Assembly (NCBI RefSeq): GCF_000775615.1
Contig: NZ_AVPG01000012.1
Location: 1-64,000 of the forward strand
Source of the DNA: Pontibacillus litoralis JSM 072002
Lineage (GTDB): Bacteria > Bacillota > Bacilli > Bacillales > BH030062
Direction: 5' to 3'
Length of the DNA stretch: 64,000 nt
Part shown: positions 45,549 to 55,059 of the stretch, piece after piece
Position numbering within the stretch: the stretch's first letter is position 1
How the letters are laid out: each line of letters starts with the position of its first letter
The notes under the pieces: generated by a model
Seen by the model: the letters and a program-made list of their open reading frames with translations, nothing else
Databases searched by the model: none
Told to the model about the DNA's origin: nothing
Translations under genes and position numbers: made by a program

Positions 45549-46660
45549 GAGCTATATTAAGGATAAAGTGCACGCAGTTTATGAGACATCCTTGGACATT
45601 TCTTATTTTTACAGCGATGGCCATCGGGTTTGCCCTCATGATAGGAGGGACAGGCGGAAATTCTAGCATTACAGTACCTATTACAATCACAGATGATAGT
45701 ATACGAAGTACATCAATCATAGAATCCCTTCAGCAATCAACTGCTTTTGAATTTAAGGAAATGGACCAAGAGGAAATGGAGCAGGTTATAGAAAAACATA
45801 AAGCAGAGGTCGGTGTGCAATTAAATGAAGATAACTTCCAATTAATTGTAGGGGTAAACTCCTTTAACACACAATTAGTTGAAAGTACAATACGTCAGGC
45901 TTACATGAACCATTCTCAACAACAAAATATTCTTAATGCAGCGAATATTACGAATGAGGAGCAAGCGGAAGCACTACTCAACAATATGAATCAAGCGGTA
46001 AATCAACCGATATTCACGATTGATTACAACAACTTTCAAAACACAGAAACAAAGCAATATAACTCCACATTTCAAGGATTATTTGGATATAGCCTTTTCT
46101 TCATCATTTACACGATATGCTACAACGTCCTTCCTATTTTACTAGACAAAAAGGACGGAATATGGGATCGGATGATACTATCCCCCGTGAAAAAGTGGGA
46201 AATGTATACCGCTAATTTAATTTTTAGTTTTTTCCAAGGTTATATACAAACGGTCCTTATTTTTAGCATTTTCAAGTTTATATTCAAAGTAGATTTTCAC
46301 GAAAAGTTTATGAGCACATTGACCCTATTAATTCCATACGTCTTCACAATTGTTGCTTTAGCCATTTTCATTACTGCCACCGTGAGGACGGTCCAACAAT
46401 TCAATGCAGTCGTTCCTATTGTTGCAGTCAGCATGGCGATGATTGGTGGTGCATTTTGGCCGTTAGAAATCGTAGAATCTCCACTTCTTATCACATTATC
46501 GAAAATAAACCCACTAACATACGGGATGGAAATTCTAAAAGGAGCCGTTCTGTATAATTATTCTTTCGAGCAACTGCTCTATCCAATTAGCATATTATTA
46601 TTAATGGGTGTTGTCATGATGGGGATAGGAATTCATTTCATGGAAAGAAGGCACATTTAG
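45545..46660 (+). CDS. ABC-2-type permease (LnrN-like)
   Basis: A 371-residue partner of the preceding permease with the same layout: N-terminal segment, external domain (about 40-175), and C-terminal segments with AMIGGAFWPLEIVESPLL. The two permeases probably form a heterodimer. Translationally coupled by ATGA. Confidence 0.9.
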   Translation: MRAILRIKCTQFMRHPWTFLIFTAMAIGFALMIGGTGGNSSITVPITITDDSIRSTSIIESLQQSTAFEFKEMDQEEMEQVIEKHKAEVGVQLNEDNFQLIVGVNSFNTQLVESTIRQAYMNHSQQQNILNAANITNEEQAEALLNNMNQAVNQPIFTIDYNNFQNTETKQYNSTFQGLFGYSLFFIIYTICYNVLPILLDKKDGIWDRMILSPVKKWEMYTANLIFSFFQGYIQTVLIFSIFKFIFKVDFHEKFMSTLTLLIPYVFTIVALAIFITATVRTVQQFNAVVPIVAVSMAMIGGAFWPLEIVESPLLITLSKINPLTYGMEILKGAVLYNYSFEQLLYPISILLLMGVVMMGIGIHFMERRHI

Positions 46661-46672
46661 TTAAGCAATGGA

Positions 46673-46701
46673 TTGGATATTACAGCAATGTGTGCTATAA
46701 T
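46673..46701 (+). promoter_or_regulatory. glpD promoter
   Basis: TTGGAT, a 17-base spacer and a perfect TATAAT upstream of the GlpP leader. Confidence 0.8.
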
Positions 46702-46728
46702 GAAATCAACAAGTTAACATGACTCGGT

Positions 46729-46795
46729 GGGAGAAATGGAGAGACCACAAGTCCTTTATGGCTAGAGCTATAAAGCGATTTGTGGTCTCTTTTTT
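46729..46795 (+). promoter_or_regulatory. GlpP-controlled leader terminator of glpD
   Basis: The block GGAGAAATGGAGAG leads into the hairpin arms GAGACCACAA / TTGTGGTCTC (46741-46750 and 46780-46789), with TTTTTTG after it. It is homologous to the glpF leader and is expected to be read through when GlpP holds glycerol-3-phosphate. Confidence 0.92.
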
Positions 46796-46885
46796 GTGTT
46801 TATAACAGAGAAATGAACACGACAAATACTTTATAGCCCTGCCACTTGAACACCGATTAACACTTACAACAGGGAGCGATGGGAA

Positions 46886-48553
46886 ATGAATCATTTTTCT
46901 AGTTTACAGCGTGATGCACTTTATGAAGAGATGAAACAGAATGATTTAGACGTTTTAGTCATTGGCGGAGGAATTACAGGAGCAGGTATTGCATTAGATG
47001 CTACTACACGTGGACTTTCTACTGGTCTAGTAGAAATGCAAGACTTCGCCGCTGGTACATCAAGCCGCTCTACGAAACTCGTTCATGGCGGACTTCGTTA
47101 TTTGAAACAGTTTGAAGTAGCAATGGTCGCAGAGGTAGGGAAAGAACGTGAAATCGTGTATCAAAATGGGCCTCACGTCACTACACCTGAATGGATGCTG
47201 CTTCCATTCCACAAAGGGGGAACATTCGGACCATTCTCCACGAATATTGGACTACGCGTATATGACTTTTTAGCAGGCGTTAAAAAGCACGAACGTCGTA
47301 AAATGTTATCCGAAGAAGAAACCAAGAAACGCGAACCATTATTAAAGCAAGAAGGTCTTCGTGGCAGTGGCTACTATGTTGAATACCGTACTGACGATGC
47401 AAGATTAACACTTGAAGTAATGAAGAAAGCCGTACAAAAAGGAGCGCGTGCTCTAAACTATGCAAAAGTAACCGATTTAATTTATAAAGACGGTAAGGTA
47501 GTTGGTGTTAAAATAGAAGACCAGTTAAACGGTGCGCAGCATGAAATATACGCCAAGAAAATCGTCAATGCTGGTGGTCCATGGGTGGATACGCTTCGTG
47601 AAATCGACGGTTCTAAACGTGGCAAAACCCTTCAACTAACAAAAGGCGTACACCTTGTTTTTGATAAAGAAACATTTCCATTACAACAAGCGATTTACTT
47701 CGATACGCCAGATGGTCGCATGGTATTCGCTATTCCGCGAGATGGAAAAACATACGTTGGAACAACAGATACGGTATACAAAGGAAACATAGCGCATCCA
47801 ACCATGACACAAGAGGATCGTGACTATATTCTTAAAGCCATTGCCTATATGTTCCCTTCCTTATCTATTTCAGCTGATGATGTAGAGTCAAGTTGGGCTG
47901 GCTTACGTCCACTCATTCACGAGGAAGGCAAAGACCCATCTGAAATCTCTAGAAAAGACGAGATATTCGAATCGGACTCAGGCCTTTTATCTATTGCAGG
48001 TGGTAAATTAACAGGATACCGCAAAATGGCAGAAAGCGTCGTTGACCGTGTTGTAGGTTATTTGAAAGATATAAACAATCAGCAGTACCCTGGAACACAA
48101 ACAAAAGAAATGCCTATTGCAGGTGGTGAAGTAGGTGGAGCAGCAGGATTCCAGAAATTCAAACAACGTAAAATCGAAGAAGCTGCTGCCTTTGGATTAT
48201 CTTCTGAACAAGCTGGATTTCTTGTCCAATTATACGGAGCAAACGTAGATAAAGTGTTCGATACGTATCGTCACAAGCAGCAGGAAGCACAACAAGCAGG
48301 ATTAGATCCACTTGTTTACGCTATGCTCACTTACGCTATCCACGAAGAAAGTACAGCGAAACCTGTCGACTTCTTTATCCGTCGCACAGGAGCACTTTTC
48401 TTTAACATTCACTGGGTACAGGAACACAAGCAATCTGTTATCCAGTACATGGCTGAACAGTTCGGTTGGAATGATGAACAAGTGACAAGCTACACACAAC
48501 AGCTAGATATCCTTCTTGAAGAAGCTGTTACACCGACAACAGAAAAAGCATAA
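46886..48553 (+). CDS. glpD: Aerobic glycerol-3-phosphate dehydrogenase GlpD
   Basis: A 555-residue FAD enzyme oxidising glycerol-3-phosphate to dihydroxyacetone phosphate at the membrane. FAD motif VIGGGITGAGIALDATTRG, then RSTKLVHGGLRYLKQFE, and GGKLTGYRKMAE in the C-terminal part. It is separated from glpFK by the exporter module but shares the leader control. GGGAGCG ribosome site. Confidence 0.97.
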   Translation: MNHFSSLQRDALYEEMKQNDLDVLVIGGGITGAGIALDATTRGLSTGLVEMQDFAAGTSSRSTKLVHGGLRYLKQFEVAMVAEVGKEREIVYQNGPHVTTPEWMLLPFHKGGTFGPFSTNIGLRVYDFLAGVKKHERRKMLSEEETKKREPLLKQEGLRGSGYYVEYRTDDARLTLEVMKKAVQKGARALNYAKVTDLIYKDGKVVGVKIEDQLNGAQHEIYAKKIVNAGGPWVDTLREIDGSKRGKTLQLTKGVHLVFDKETFPLQQAIYFDTPDGRMVFAIPRDGKTYVGTTDTVYKGNIAHPTMTQEDRDYILKAIAYMFPSLSISADDVESSWAGLRPLIHEEGKDPSEISRKDEIFESDSGLLSIAGGKLTGYRKMAESVVDRVVGYLKDINNQQYPGTQTKEMPIAGGEVGGAAGFQKFKQRKIEEAAAFGLSSEQAGFLVQLYGANVDKVFDTYRHKQQEAQQAGLDPLVYAMLTYAIHEESTAKPVDFFIRRTGALFFNIHWVQEHKQSVIQYMAEQFGWNDEQVTSYTQQLDILLEEAVTPTTEKA

Positions 48554-48565
48554 ACATTATTGATG

Positions 48566-48600
48566 AGAGCTTTCCTGCTATGAAGGGAAAGCTCTTTTAT
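48566..48600 (+). terminator. Terminator after glpD
   Basis: Stem AGAGCTTTCC / GGAAAGCTCT followed by TTTATT. Confidence 0.88.
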
Positions 48601-48624
48601 TGCCAAAAAACCTTTTACATGAAC

Positions 48625-48667
48625 GTAAAAAAGCTGCTCACCTTTTCATAGGTAAGCAGCTTTTACT
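48625..48667. terminator. Terminator of the butanediol dehydrogenase gene
   Basis: Stem AAAGCTGCTCACCT / AGGTAAGCAGCTTT (one mismatch), T-rich outwards on both sides. It lies just after the bdhA stop on the minus strand and could also back up the glpD terminator. Confidence 0.85.
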
Positions 48668-48671
48668 TCTT

Positions 48672-49721
48672 TTATGGTTGAACCAAGATCTTCACTTGTG
48701 TCTTTTCATTTACTAATGTTTCAAAGCCTTCTTCCACTATTTCATCAAGAGAGATACGCTTTGTCACAAGTTTCTCTGCTGGGAAGTAACCTTGCATCAT
48801 CAATTCCATAACTGCCGGGAATACGTTACGATATGCCAAAGTACTCTTAATAGAGCGTTCTTTTAATACTAAATTATTTGGCATAATTTCCGCGCCGCTT
48901 TCCCAAATACTTACGATCATCGTCTCACCAGCATGGTTAGTAGAATCAATACACTGTTGAAGTACGATCGGAACACCTGTTACTTCAAAAGCAACATCTA
49001 CTCCACCCGCTGTAAGTTCTGTTAATTTTTCTACAACATTTTCTTCTTTTGGATTAATTACTGCTTTTGCACCAATCTCTAATGCTTTTGCCGCACGCTC
49101 TTCAGATAGCTCTACAGCGTAAATCTCAGATGCACCTGCCGCACGCAATGCTTCAATAACTAATAACCCAATTGGTCCTGCTCCAAATACAGCAGCTGTA
49201 TCTCCTGCTTTTATTTTACTTAAACGAACAGCATGTAAAGCTACTGCCGCTGGCTCTACAAGTGCTCCTTGTTCAAAGGACAATCCTTCAGGCATTTTAT
49301 GTACCATATGTTCATCAACTGTCGTATAATCAGCAAAACCACCGCCGCCACCAGCTAAACCGTGGAAACCAACTGATTCACAAATGTTATAACGACCTTG
49401 TTTACAAGCATCACATTTACCACAATATAATAATGGCTCAACAGTAACGTTATCGCCTACTTTTACTTTTGTAACACCTTCACCTACTTCTACTACTTCT
49501 CCAGCAAACTCATGCCCCATAACAATTGGCGCTTTATCTTGGCTGACTGGATGATTCTCGCCTACTGGGATAAAGATAGGTCCAACCGTATATTCGTGCA
49601 AGTCACTACCACAAATACCTGCTGACTTAACTTTAATTTTGACTTTACCTTCAGTTGCCTCAGGTGCTGGAATCTCTTCTACTCTTATGTCTTTAGCTGC
49701 ATGCCAACGTGCACTTTTCAT
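48672..49721 (-). CDS. bdhA: (R,R)-butanediol dehydrogenase, zinc-dependent
   Basis: A 349-residue medium-chain alcohol dehydrogenase: catalytic zinc residues in GICGSDLHEY and GHEFAG, structural-zinc cysteines in CGKCDACKQGRYNIC, and the NAD-binding AVFGAGPIGLLVIEAL. It closely resembles B. subtilis BdhA throughout, interconverting acetoin and 2,3-butanediol. A cre-like site lies upstream. Confidence 0.88.
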   Translation of the reverse strand: MKSARWHAAKDIRVEEIPAPEATEGKVKIKVKSAGICGSDLHEYTVGPIFIPVGENHPVSQDKAPIVMGHEFAGEVVEVGEGVTKVKVGDNVTVEPLLYCGKCDACKQGRYNICESVGFHGLAGGGGGFADYTTVDEHMVHKMPEGLSFEQGALVEPAAVALHAVRLSKIKAGDTAAVFGAGPIGLLVIEALRAAGASEIYAVELSEERAAKALEIGAKAVINPKEENVVEKLTELTAGGVDVAFEVTGVPIVLQQCIDSTNHAGETMIVSIWESGAEIMPNNLVLKERSIKSTLAYRNVFPAVMELMMQGYFPAEKLVTKRISLDEIVEEGFETLVNEKTQVKILVQP

Positions 49722-49772
49722 AGCTAATTCCCTCCACTAGTCTTATAATGATGTTACACCAATATTATACTA

Positions 49773-49786
49773 TATAAACGCTTTCA
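49773..49786 (-). promoter_or_regulatory. cre-like site upstream of bdhA
   Basis: Minus strand TGAAAGCGTTTATA matches the cre consensus except for one base (T for C near the end). It overlaps the probable promoter region (TATAAT beside it). Confidence 0.5.
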
Positions 49787-49826
49787 AAAGGCAAATTTCA
49801 CAAATTAGTAACAATTTCTTAACAAG

Positions 49827-50033
49827 CTAGGAGTGAGTCCTTTCAGACCTTAACATTCCCCGCTTCACAACAATGTACAACCTTATAAAACTATTCACAG
49901 CAAGCAAAATCCCAACTATAAGATACAACCATCCAAAATATCCAATAACATAAGAAGCTATACTAGCAAGAGCTAAGCATAAGATAACAATATGTGCTAT
50001 AAACTCAAATTTCTCAAATGAATTTAATTTCAT
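49827..50033 (-). CDS. Small membrane protein of unknown function
   Basis: A 68-residue protein with two hydrophobic segments (EFIAHIVILCLALASIASYVIG, LYLIVGILLAVNSFIRLYIVV) and a basic C-terminus. GAGGTTC gives a moderate ribosome site. No family recognised. Confidence 0.7.
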   Translation of the reverse strand: MKLNSFEKFEFIAHIVILCLALASIASYVIGYFGWLYLIVGILLAVNSFIRLYIVVKRGMLRSERTHS

Positions 50034-50077
50034 GAAAGAACCTCCCCATTCCTAATTTATGTACATTATACCATGCA

Positions 50078-50106
50078 AAAAAACGCAACCATAAAGATTG
50101 CGTTTT
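50078..50106 (-). terminator. Terminator of the LacI/ABC/PHP/MATE operon
   Basis: Minus strand AAAACGCAA / TTGCGTTTT with a 9-base loop and TTTTTTT following. Nearly the same sequence ends cydC at 59403-59434. Confidence 0.92.
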
Positions 50107-50110
50107 CTAA

Positions 50111-51433
50111 TTAAACCACTTGATGGGTATGGCTTATTCTTGAAACTCTTTTTCTCCATCTAATTGAAAGGAGTATTGCGCGAAGGAACTCATCAACGAT
50201 CATCATCACCCATACTGATATGATCGTTAAATGACCGTTAAACACAAGAATGAACGGAACCATTATTCCCCATAATGATAAAACGTTAATTACCATTGGA
50301 TATTTTGTATCACGAGTAGCGTATAAAGAGCTAACCATATTTACATTAATAGCTCGCAATGGCTCAATAAGTATCGTTAGTAATATGATTGGCTTTATAT
50401 ATCGCGCAATGTCATCATGTATATCATAAAAGTCAATAACAAAATCACTAATAGCATATAAGAATAAACTTAGCGTTGTGGAAAGAACAATATTGATCCG
50501 TACACTTTTGTTTACGATAGAACGAAGGTCATTATATTTTTTTTCACCAATTTTCTGTCCTACTAGTATTTGCGTAGCCTGCCCAATTGTAATAGAGACA
50601 AGAAATATATATTCAGCCCATGATTGCATATACGTTTTTGCTTTTAATTGATCTATCCCCCATTGAATAATAATCCAAGATAGGAACAACTGAAAGAACA
50701 AATAAGAAAAGTGTTCAGCAGCCGAAGGAGCACCAATAGAGGCAATGCTTTTCATGTGCTTTTTATTCATTATAGTTGTTTTAAACGGAATAACTTTGTT
50801 AGAGATAAGTACATAGCTATATACTATACATGTTAATAAATGAGACAATACCGTCATACTAGCAACACATATTAAAATGCTTTCTACTTGTTCAAAGAAA
50901 TATACTCCTGCAATGTTACCTGTGATATTAATCAGTGTAGCTAAACATAAAGTAGAAATAATTAGCTTCTTTTGCTGCATGTTACGTAAATACACTAAAC
51001 AAATCATATTAACAGCATGTAAACATAGAGAGACGGAAACGATTTTAAGGAAATACGTTCCATAAGTTAGGTGTATTCCACTTAACCCCATTAATTCAAG
51101 TAAAGAATCCGCAAAACTAAATGTAACGACTGCTAGAGCCATTCCCATAACGATGGCCATAAATAAACCGTTGAATAATACGACCTTTACTTTAGTAAAG
51201 TTATATTCTCCTACATATTGAGCTAATATTACATTCGTACCAATTGATGCAATACTAATCACTACAATGCAAATTGCAATGATTTGATTTACGACACCTA
51301 CTGCAGCGACCGCGTCATGAGATACGCGACCAAGTACTAGAATATCAATGTTACCCTGAATTACCCTAAATATTTGTTCAATAAAAATAATGCTTGCGAA
51401 AGAGATTAATGTGGGATTTGTACGTTTACTCAT
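50111..51433 (-). CDS. MATE-family efflux transporter
   Basis: A 440-residue, twelve-segment MATE protein (PF01554 type), with two related halves: IDILVLGRVSHDAVAAVGVVNQI in the first and SITIGQATQILVGQKIGEKKY in the second. It is the last gene of a minus-strand operon, its ATG overlapping the stop of the PHP gene by one base (TAATG), so it is made with that enzyme. Substrate unknown; the context suggests export of a product rather than drug resistance. Confidence 0.9.
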   Translation of the reverse strand: MSKRTNPTLISFASIIFIEQIFRVIQGNIDILVLGRVSHDAVAAVGVVNQIIAICIVVISIASIGTNVILAQYVGEYNFTKVKVVLFNGLFMAIVMGMALAVVTFSFADSLLELMGLSGIHLTYGTYFLKIVSVSLCLHAVNMICLVYLRNMQQKKLIISTLCLATLINITGNIAGVYFFEQVESILICVASMTVLSHLLTCIVYSYVLISNKVIPFKTTIMNKKHMKSIASIGAPSAAEHFSYLFFQLFLSWIIIQWGIDQLKAKTYMQSWAEYIFLVSITIGQATQILVGQKIGEKKYNDLRSIVNKSVRINIVLSTTLSLFLYAISDFVIDFYDIHDDIARYIKPIILLTILIEPLRAINVNMVSSLYATRDTKYPMVINVLSLWGIMVPFILVFNGHLTIISVWVMMIVDEFLRAILLSIRWRKRVSRISHTHQVV

Positions 51434-52941
51434 TATTTATGCATTATATATATTGGGTTGGTAAAAGCGATTAATGTTTTATTGAATGAATACACACAAG
51501 CTCTAACCCAAATTATATCCTCACTATTATCCAATACCTTCTCATAATGATTTAATGTTTCCTTACCAATTATCCCTATATTGGAATCAATTATGACGGT
51601 GTAATCTTCTATACTATTACCAATGCTTACGTTGAAGGAAAGTACTTCCCCATCATAAATACTCACTTTATCTCCAGGTATATAACAATCATTTAAACGA
51701 AAATCAATAGTCGGACCTAATGTAATGAATGAGTGTCCTTGTACAATAGCATGAAGAAAATCTTTATTTGAATAAGTGCTAGGTACATTCGTATATAAGA
51801 ATGCAATCTCTTTATCCGTATCTTGGTTGTGCCAATCTCTCCCGCATGTAGCCGCCAATTGATGGCCTTTATTCAGCAAGTCCGTCCACAATTGGAAAGC
51901 TTCCATATTATACTTATCTTTATGAGGATTTTCCCCATTCCACACTTCTATAAAATCGATTTGTGAAATATTATCCATTGCATACTCCCAATGACATCCA
52001 GTGCAAAAAGGAGATCCTGGTCGAAACGGATGGGCAATACCTGCAATGGCTCCTTCTTTCTTTATTTCCTGTATACTCTCTTCTAAGGAAATAGGTCCTA
52101 CTTTACTCCAATTAATTGCTGTCACATGATCATAGCCTAGTGTTAATAAATGCCCGTAAAATGTTGTCCATTCAATGCCTCTTATAATTCTTATACCATA
52201 CTGCTCTTCCAATCGCTGAACGTGCTCGACTGCACTCATTGTATTATGGTCCGTGACCGCCACACATTGAATATCCAGTTGTTTAGCTTTCTCTAACAAT
52301 TGGTTTATCGTTTGAGAAGCGTCACTATGATTCGTATGGGTATGTATTTCTGATTTCGTCCATACATATTCTTCTCTTGCTGAATCGCTGATAGCCTCAT
52401 GCGTTTTTAATGGGAATTGTGGTGCGTGTAACGGCTGATGATACCATCGCTTTGTCAACGATTCTTTATGCTTTCCATCAATTTTCACGTGTACTTTACA
52501 CTCATCCGTTACAATTGAGTGACAATTCACAATTATATTCCACATTCCGCTTTTTGTTTCTCGATTTAACATTCCTGGTGTTGAGTCTTCATCTTGAACG
52601 ACAATTTTAGAAATTGGCTCCCAACGGTGGCAGCTCCCTCGAAAACCTATTGGGTCATCAACTGAGATAGTCAACAAATTTCTCAAGGGCATCATTTTCT
52701 TTATAGCATTTTCATTATTTAATAAGTTAGGGTCATAATATTTAACGTGCTCTTCAATCATTTCTTTCACATTTTCATAATGCTCTTCCATTACAGGATC
52801 AAAAGAGAATTCTATTTCGATGTTATCCATTCCATTAGGCACAAAGAAACGAAACATAACATGACTTTGGTCCGCACTTTTATTCAGTGACATTGTCGTC
52901 TCAAACAAATTAGTCGTCTTCCATTCATGAAGTTGCGTCAT
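51433..52941 (-). CDS. PHP-domain metallohydrolase (CehA/McbA-like)
   Basis: A 502-residue cytoplasmic enzyme. Residues about 1-190 form a beta-rich leader domain; the PHP domain follows with metal ligands in EIHTHTNHSD (His200, His202, Asp207), VTDHN (Asp231, His232), GIEWTT (Glu257), GH264, GIAHPFRPG (His304) and CGRDWH (Asp369, His371). PHP enzymes cleave phosphoesters, and CehA itself a carbamate. No signal peptide, so its substrate must be imported. Overlaps both neighbours by one base. Confidence 0.88.
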   Translation of the reverse strand: MTQLHEWKTTNLFETTMSLNKSADQSHVMFRFFVPNGMDNIEIEFSFDPVMEEHYENVKEMIEEHVKYYDPNLLNNENAIKKMMPLRNLLTISVDDPIGFRGSCHRWEPISKIVVQDEDSTPGMLNRETKSGMWNIIVNCHSIVTDECKVHVKIDGKHKESLTKRWYHQPLHAPQFPLKTHEAISDSAREEYVWTKSEIHTHTNHSDASQTINQLLEKAKQLDIQCVAVTDHNTMSAVEHVQRLEEQYGIRIIRGIEWTTFYGHLLTLGYDHVTAINWSKVGPISLEESIQEIKKEGAIAGIAHPFRPGSPFCTGCHWEYAMDNISQIDFIEVWNGENPHKDKYNMEAFQLWTDLLNKGHQLAATCGRDWHNQDTDKEIAFLYTNVPSTYSNKDFLHAIVQGHSFITLGPTIDFRLNDCYIPGDKVSIYDGEVLSFNVSIGNSIEDYTVIIDSNIGIIGKETLNHYEKVLDNSEDIIWVRACVYSFNKTLIAFTNPIYIMHK

Positions 52942-54218
52942 TACACTCCCTCCTTTACCCGCTTACAATCTCCTACTTGCGTTAATGTAATCGATTCTTC
53001 CACTCTATATAACTCCTCTAAAGCACCATTTGCTCGTAAAGCATAGAATTCCATTTTTTGTATTTCCATACGCTCTCCATCTAATAACCGAACGTGTAAA
53101 TCTTGAACAGACCAATCTAGATCCATTTCCATAGCAATTAAAAATTTTGCAAAGCCACCAGTATAAGAACCATATCCGAATGGAGGTTGGTAAAAATCAT
53201 GCGCTGAACTAATATAACGATCCGTTTCTGTTTTATATACTAAATCAATAACAGCATTTCTATGTTCTTCATTAACATAAAAGAATGCATATACATATTT
53301 TGTTGGATGTGCAATTCGATGTTTATCCTCTTCATGATTTATTAATTGACGTTCGGCTTCTTTGATCATAATGGTATTGATGTAATTATATTGCTTCATA
53401 AACTTCTCGCGTGGTTCAAGCTTCTTGTCCCATTTAATATCCGGGTGAAGCGCAAAACAATAATTGGAATCCAGCTTGTGATCAAAATTTCCATTCGTTG
53501 TACGCACTTGTAAAATTGGTCGCTGCGTATGTAATAGAAAATCTCCTGTAAAGAGTCGATATTCATGCTCCGGTCCTTGATAACTTCGTTCGATTACTCC
53601 GAAATGATCAGCATCTAATTTAACGGTATAGCACCACTCAATATCTGTATTACGTCCCCACTTCGACATGAGTAACTTACCTGGCGTACCTTCATCCTCA
53701 TGACTAAACACAAATTCATAATCAATTTGAAGTTGCCCTGCTTCATTGAGGTAATAAGAATACATTAACGCTAAAGGTGTATCCGTATAACAGCCATCAT
53801 ACGTTGTAAAATGATTTCGACCATACAACACTGGAGCATGCTTATATACTAGAGTTAGTTCCTTATCTAACGGTATACGAGCTAATTCTAGTTGATGCAA
53901 ATACATATCCGCCTCGTTACAAACGGCATTGTTAACATTGCGGATCGTCACGCTATAGGATCCTTGCTGTAAGTAACCGAAATTTACCTTATAGTTATGA
54001 GATACTTTGCCCATATACGTAACAAAATGGAAACGCATGACATCCCCATTCTCTAAATCAAGCATGACTTCTACTAAACAAGATTCATTTCCCTTGATGG
54101 CCCAGTCTGTATCTGAAGTAACTTGAGCATTGATACTATAGTAACCAGCTTCTTCAAGTGAAAAGGAGTAAGTACAAGCCTCTTCACTCTTTAGCAATTC
54201 TTCTTTAACGATAATCAT
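52941..54218 (-). CDS. Protein of unknown family in the PHP/ABC operon
   Basis: A 425-residue protein that I cannot assign. The first 115 residues (CTYSFSLEEAGYYSINAQV, YKVNFGYLQQGSYSVTIRNV) look like a carbohydrate-binding-type beta-sandwich; the rest is rich in aromatic residues (YDGCYTDTPLALMYSYYL, HDFYQPPFGYGSYTGGFAKF). No signal peptide, membrane segment or obvious catalytic motif. Coupled to the PHP gene by TAATG. It may hold or act on the imported compound. Confidence 0.8.
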   Translation of the reverse strand: MIIVKEELLKSEEACTYSFSLEEAGYYSINAQVTSDTDWAIKGNESCLVEVMLDLENGDVMRFHFVTYMGKVSHNYKVNFGYLQQGSYSVTIRNVNNAVCNEADMYLHQLELARIPLDKELTLVYKHAPVLYGRNHFTTYDGCYTDTPLALMYSYYLNEAGQLQIDYEFVFSHEDEGTPGKLLMSKWGRNTDIEWCYTVKLDADHFGVIERSYQGPEHEYRLFTGDFLLHTQRPILQVRTTNGNFDHKLDSNYCFALHPDIKWDKKLEPREKFMKQYNYINTIMIKEAERQLINHEEDKHRIAHPTKYVYAFFYVNEEHRNAVIDLVYKTETDRYISSAHDFYQPPFGYGSYTGGFAKFLIAMEMDLDWSVQDLHVRLLDGERMEIQKMEFYALRANGALEELYRVEESITLTQVGDCKRVKEGV

Positions 54219-54237
54219 ACATTTCCTCTTTTCTGTA

Positions 54238-55059
54238 CTATTTCTCTTCTTTCATCATGCTGTGAATGTATAAATATCCAATTCCAGCTGACATAATAAA
54301 CATAATGACTGCAATACTACTAGCTTGACCAAATTCATGATATACAGAGAAATGCTGTTGCATAGAAACACCGAGCATTTGAGGAGCATTACTATCAACT
54401 AGAAACGGCGCTGTAAAACTCCCTACAATACCCATGAATAGAAATGTAGTTGCTACTAACATCGTTTTATAAGATAAAGGAAAGATAAACTTCCAGAAAA
54501 TCTTTAATTTTGTAGCACCGACGTCTTTCGCACTTTCTATAACAGAATCAGGAATCGCCGATAATGCCGAAACTAACAGCATAGTCGTAAATGGAATATT
54601 AAACCACATATTCATCATGACTACCCCTTTAATGTCATACATAAGCACAGGAAGGTTTTCTTGCCCAATTAATCTAGCAATCCATCCATTATCACGGTAC
54701 GTATTAATAAATCCATAGATTGCTATAATTCCTGGAACAAACATTGGGATGAAATACGTTTTTCTTATGAAGTTAGCGATTTTACTTGAAGTAAATCGTA
54801 AATAGATGGCAATAAAATAGCTAATAAATAATACAATGATACACGAAATTAGCGTAACAACGACCGTATGCTTTATATTGTTAAGCATCATTGGTTCTGT
54901 AAATACATATATATAATTCTCAAAAGAAAACTGTCCTTCTCCATTCATAAAGCTTTCTTTAATTGAAATCATAACCGGCCATATAACTAATATAAGAAGG
55001 GAGATAAACGATGGCATAACCATCGCTATCCCTAATAAATTTTCTTTTCTTTTACTCAT
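54238..55059 (-). CDS. ABC importer permease
   Basis: A 273-residue permease with six membrane segments and the EAA motif SAKDVGATKLKIFWKFIFPLSYK (about 178-200). It is of the spermidine/iron/YnjC-type class. The ATG at 55059 overlaps the binding-protein stop (ATGA) and follows AAGGAG; the frame up to 55083 is not needed. Pairs with the permease at 57.3-58.1 kb. Confidence 0.92.
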   Translation of the reverse strand: MSKRKENLLGIAMVMPSFISLLILVIWPVMISIKESFMNGEGQFSFENYIYVFTEPMMLNNIKHTVVVTLISCIIVLFISYFIAIYLRFTSSKIANFIRKTYFIPMFVPGIIAIYGFINTYRDNGWIARLIGQENLPVLMYDIKGVVMMNMWFNIPFTTMLLVSALSAIPDSVIESAKDVGATKLKIFWKFIFPLSYKTMLVATTFLFMGIVGSFTAPFLVDSNAPQMLGVSMQQHFSVYHEFGQASSIAVIMFIMSAGIGYLYIHSMMKEEK

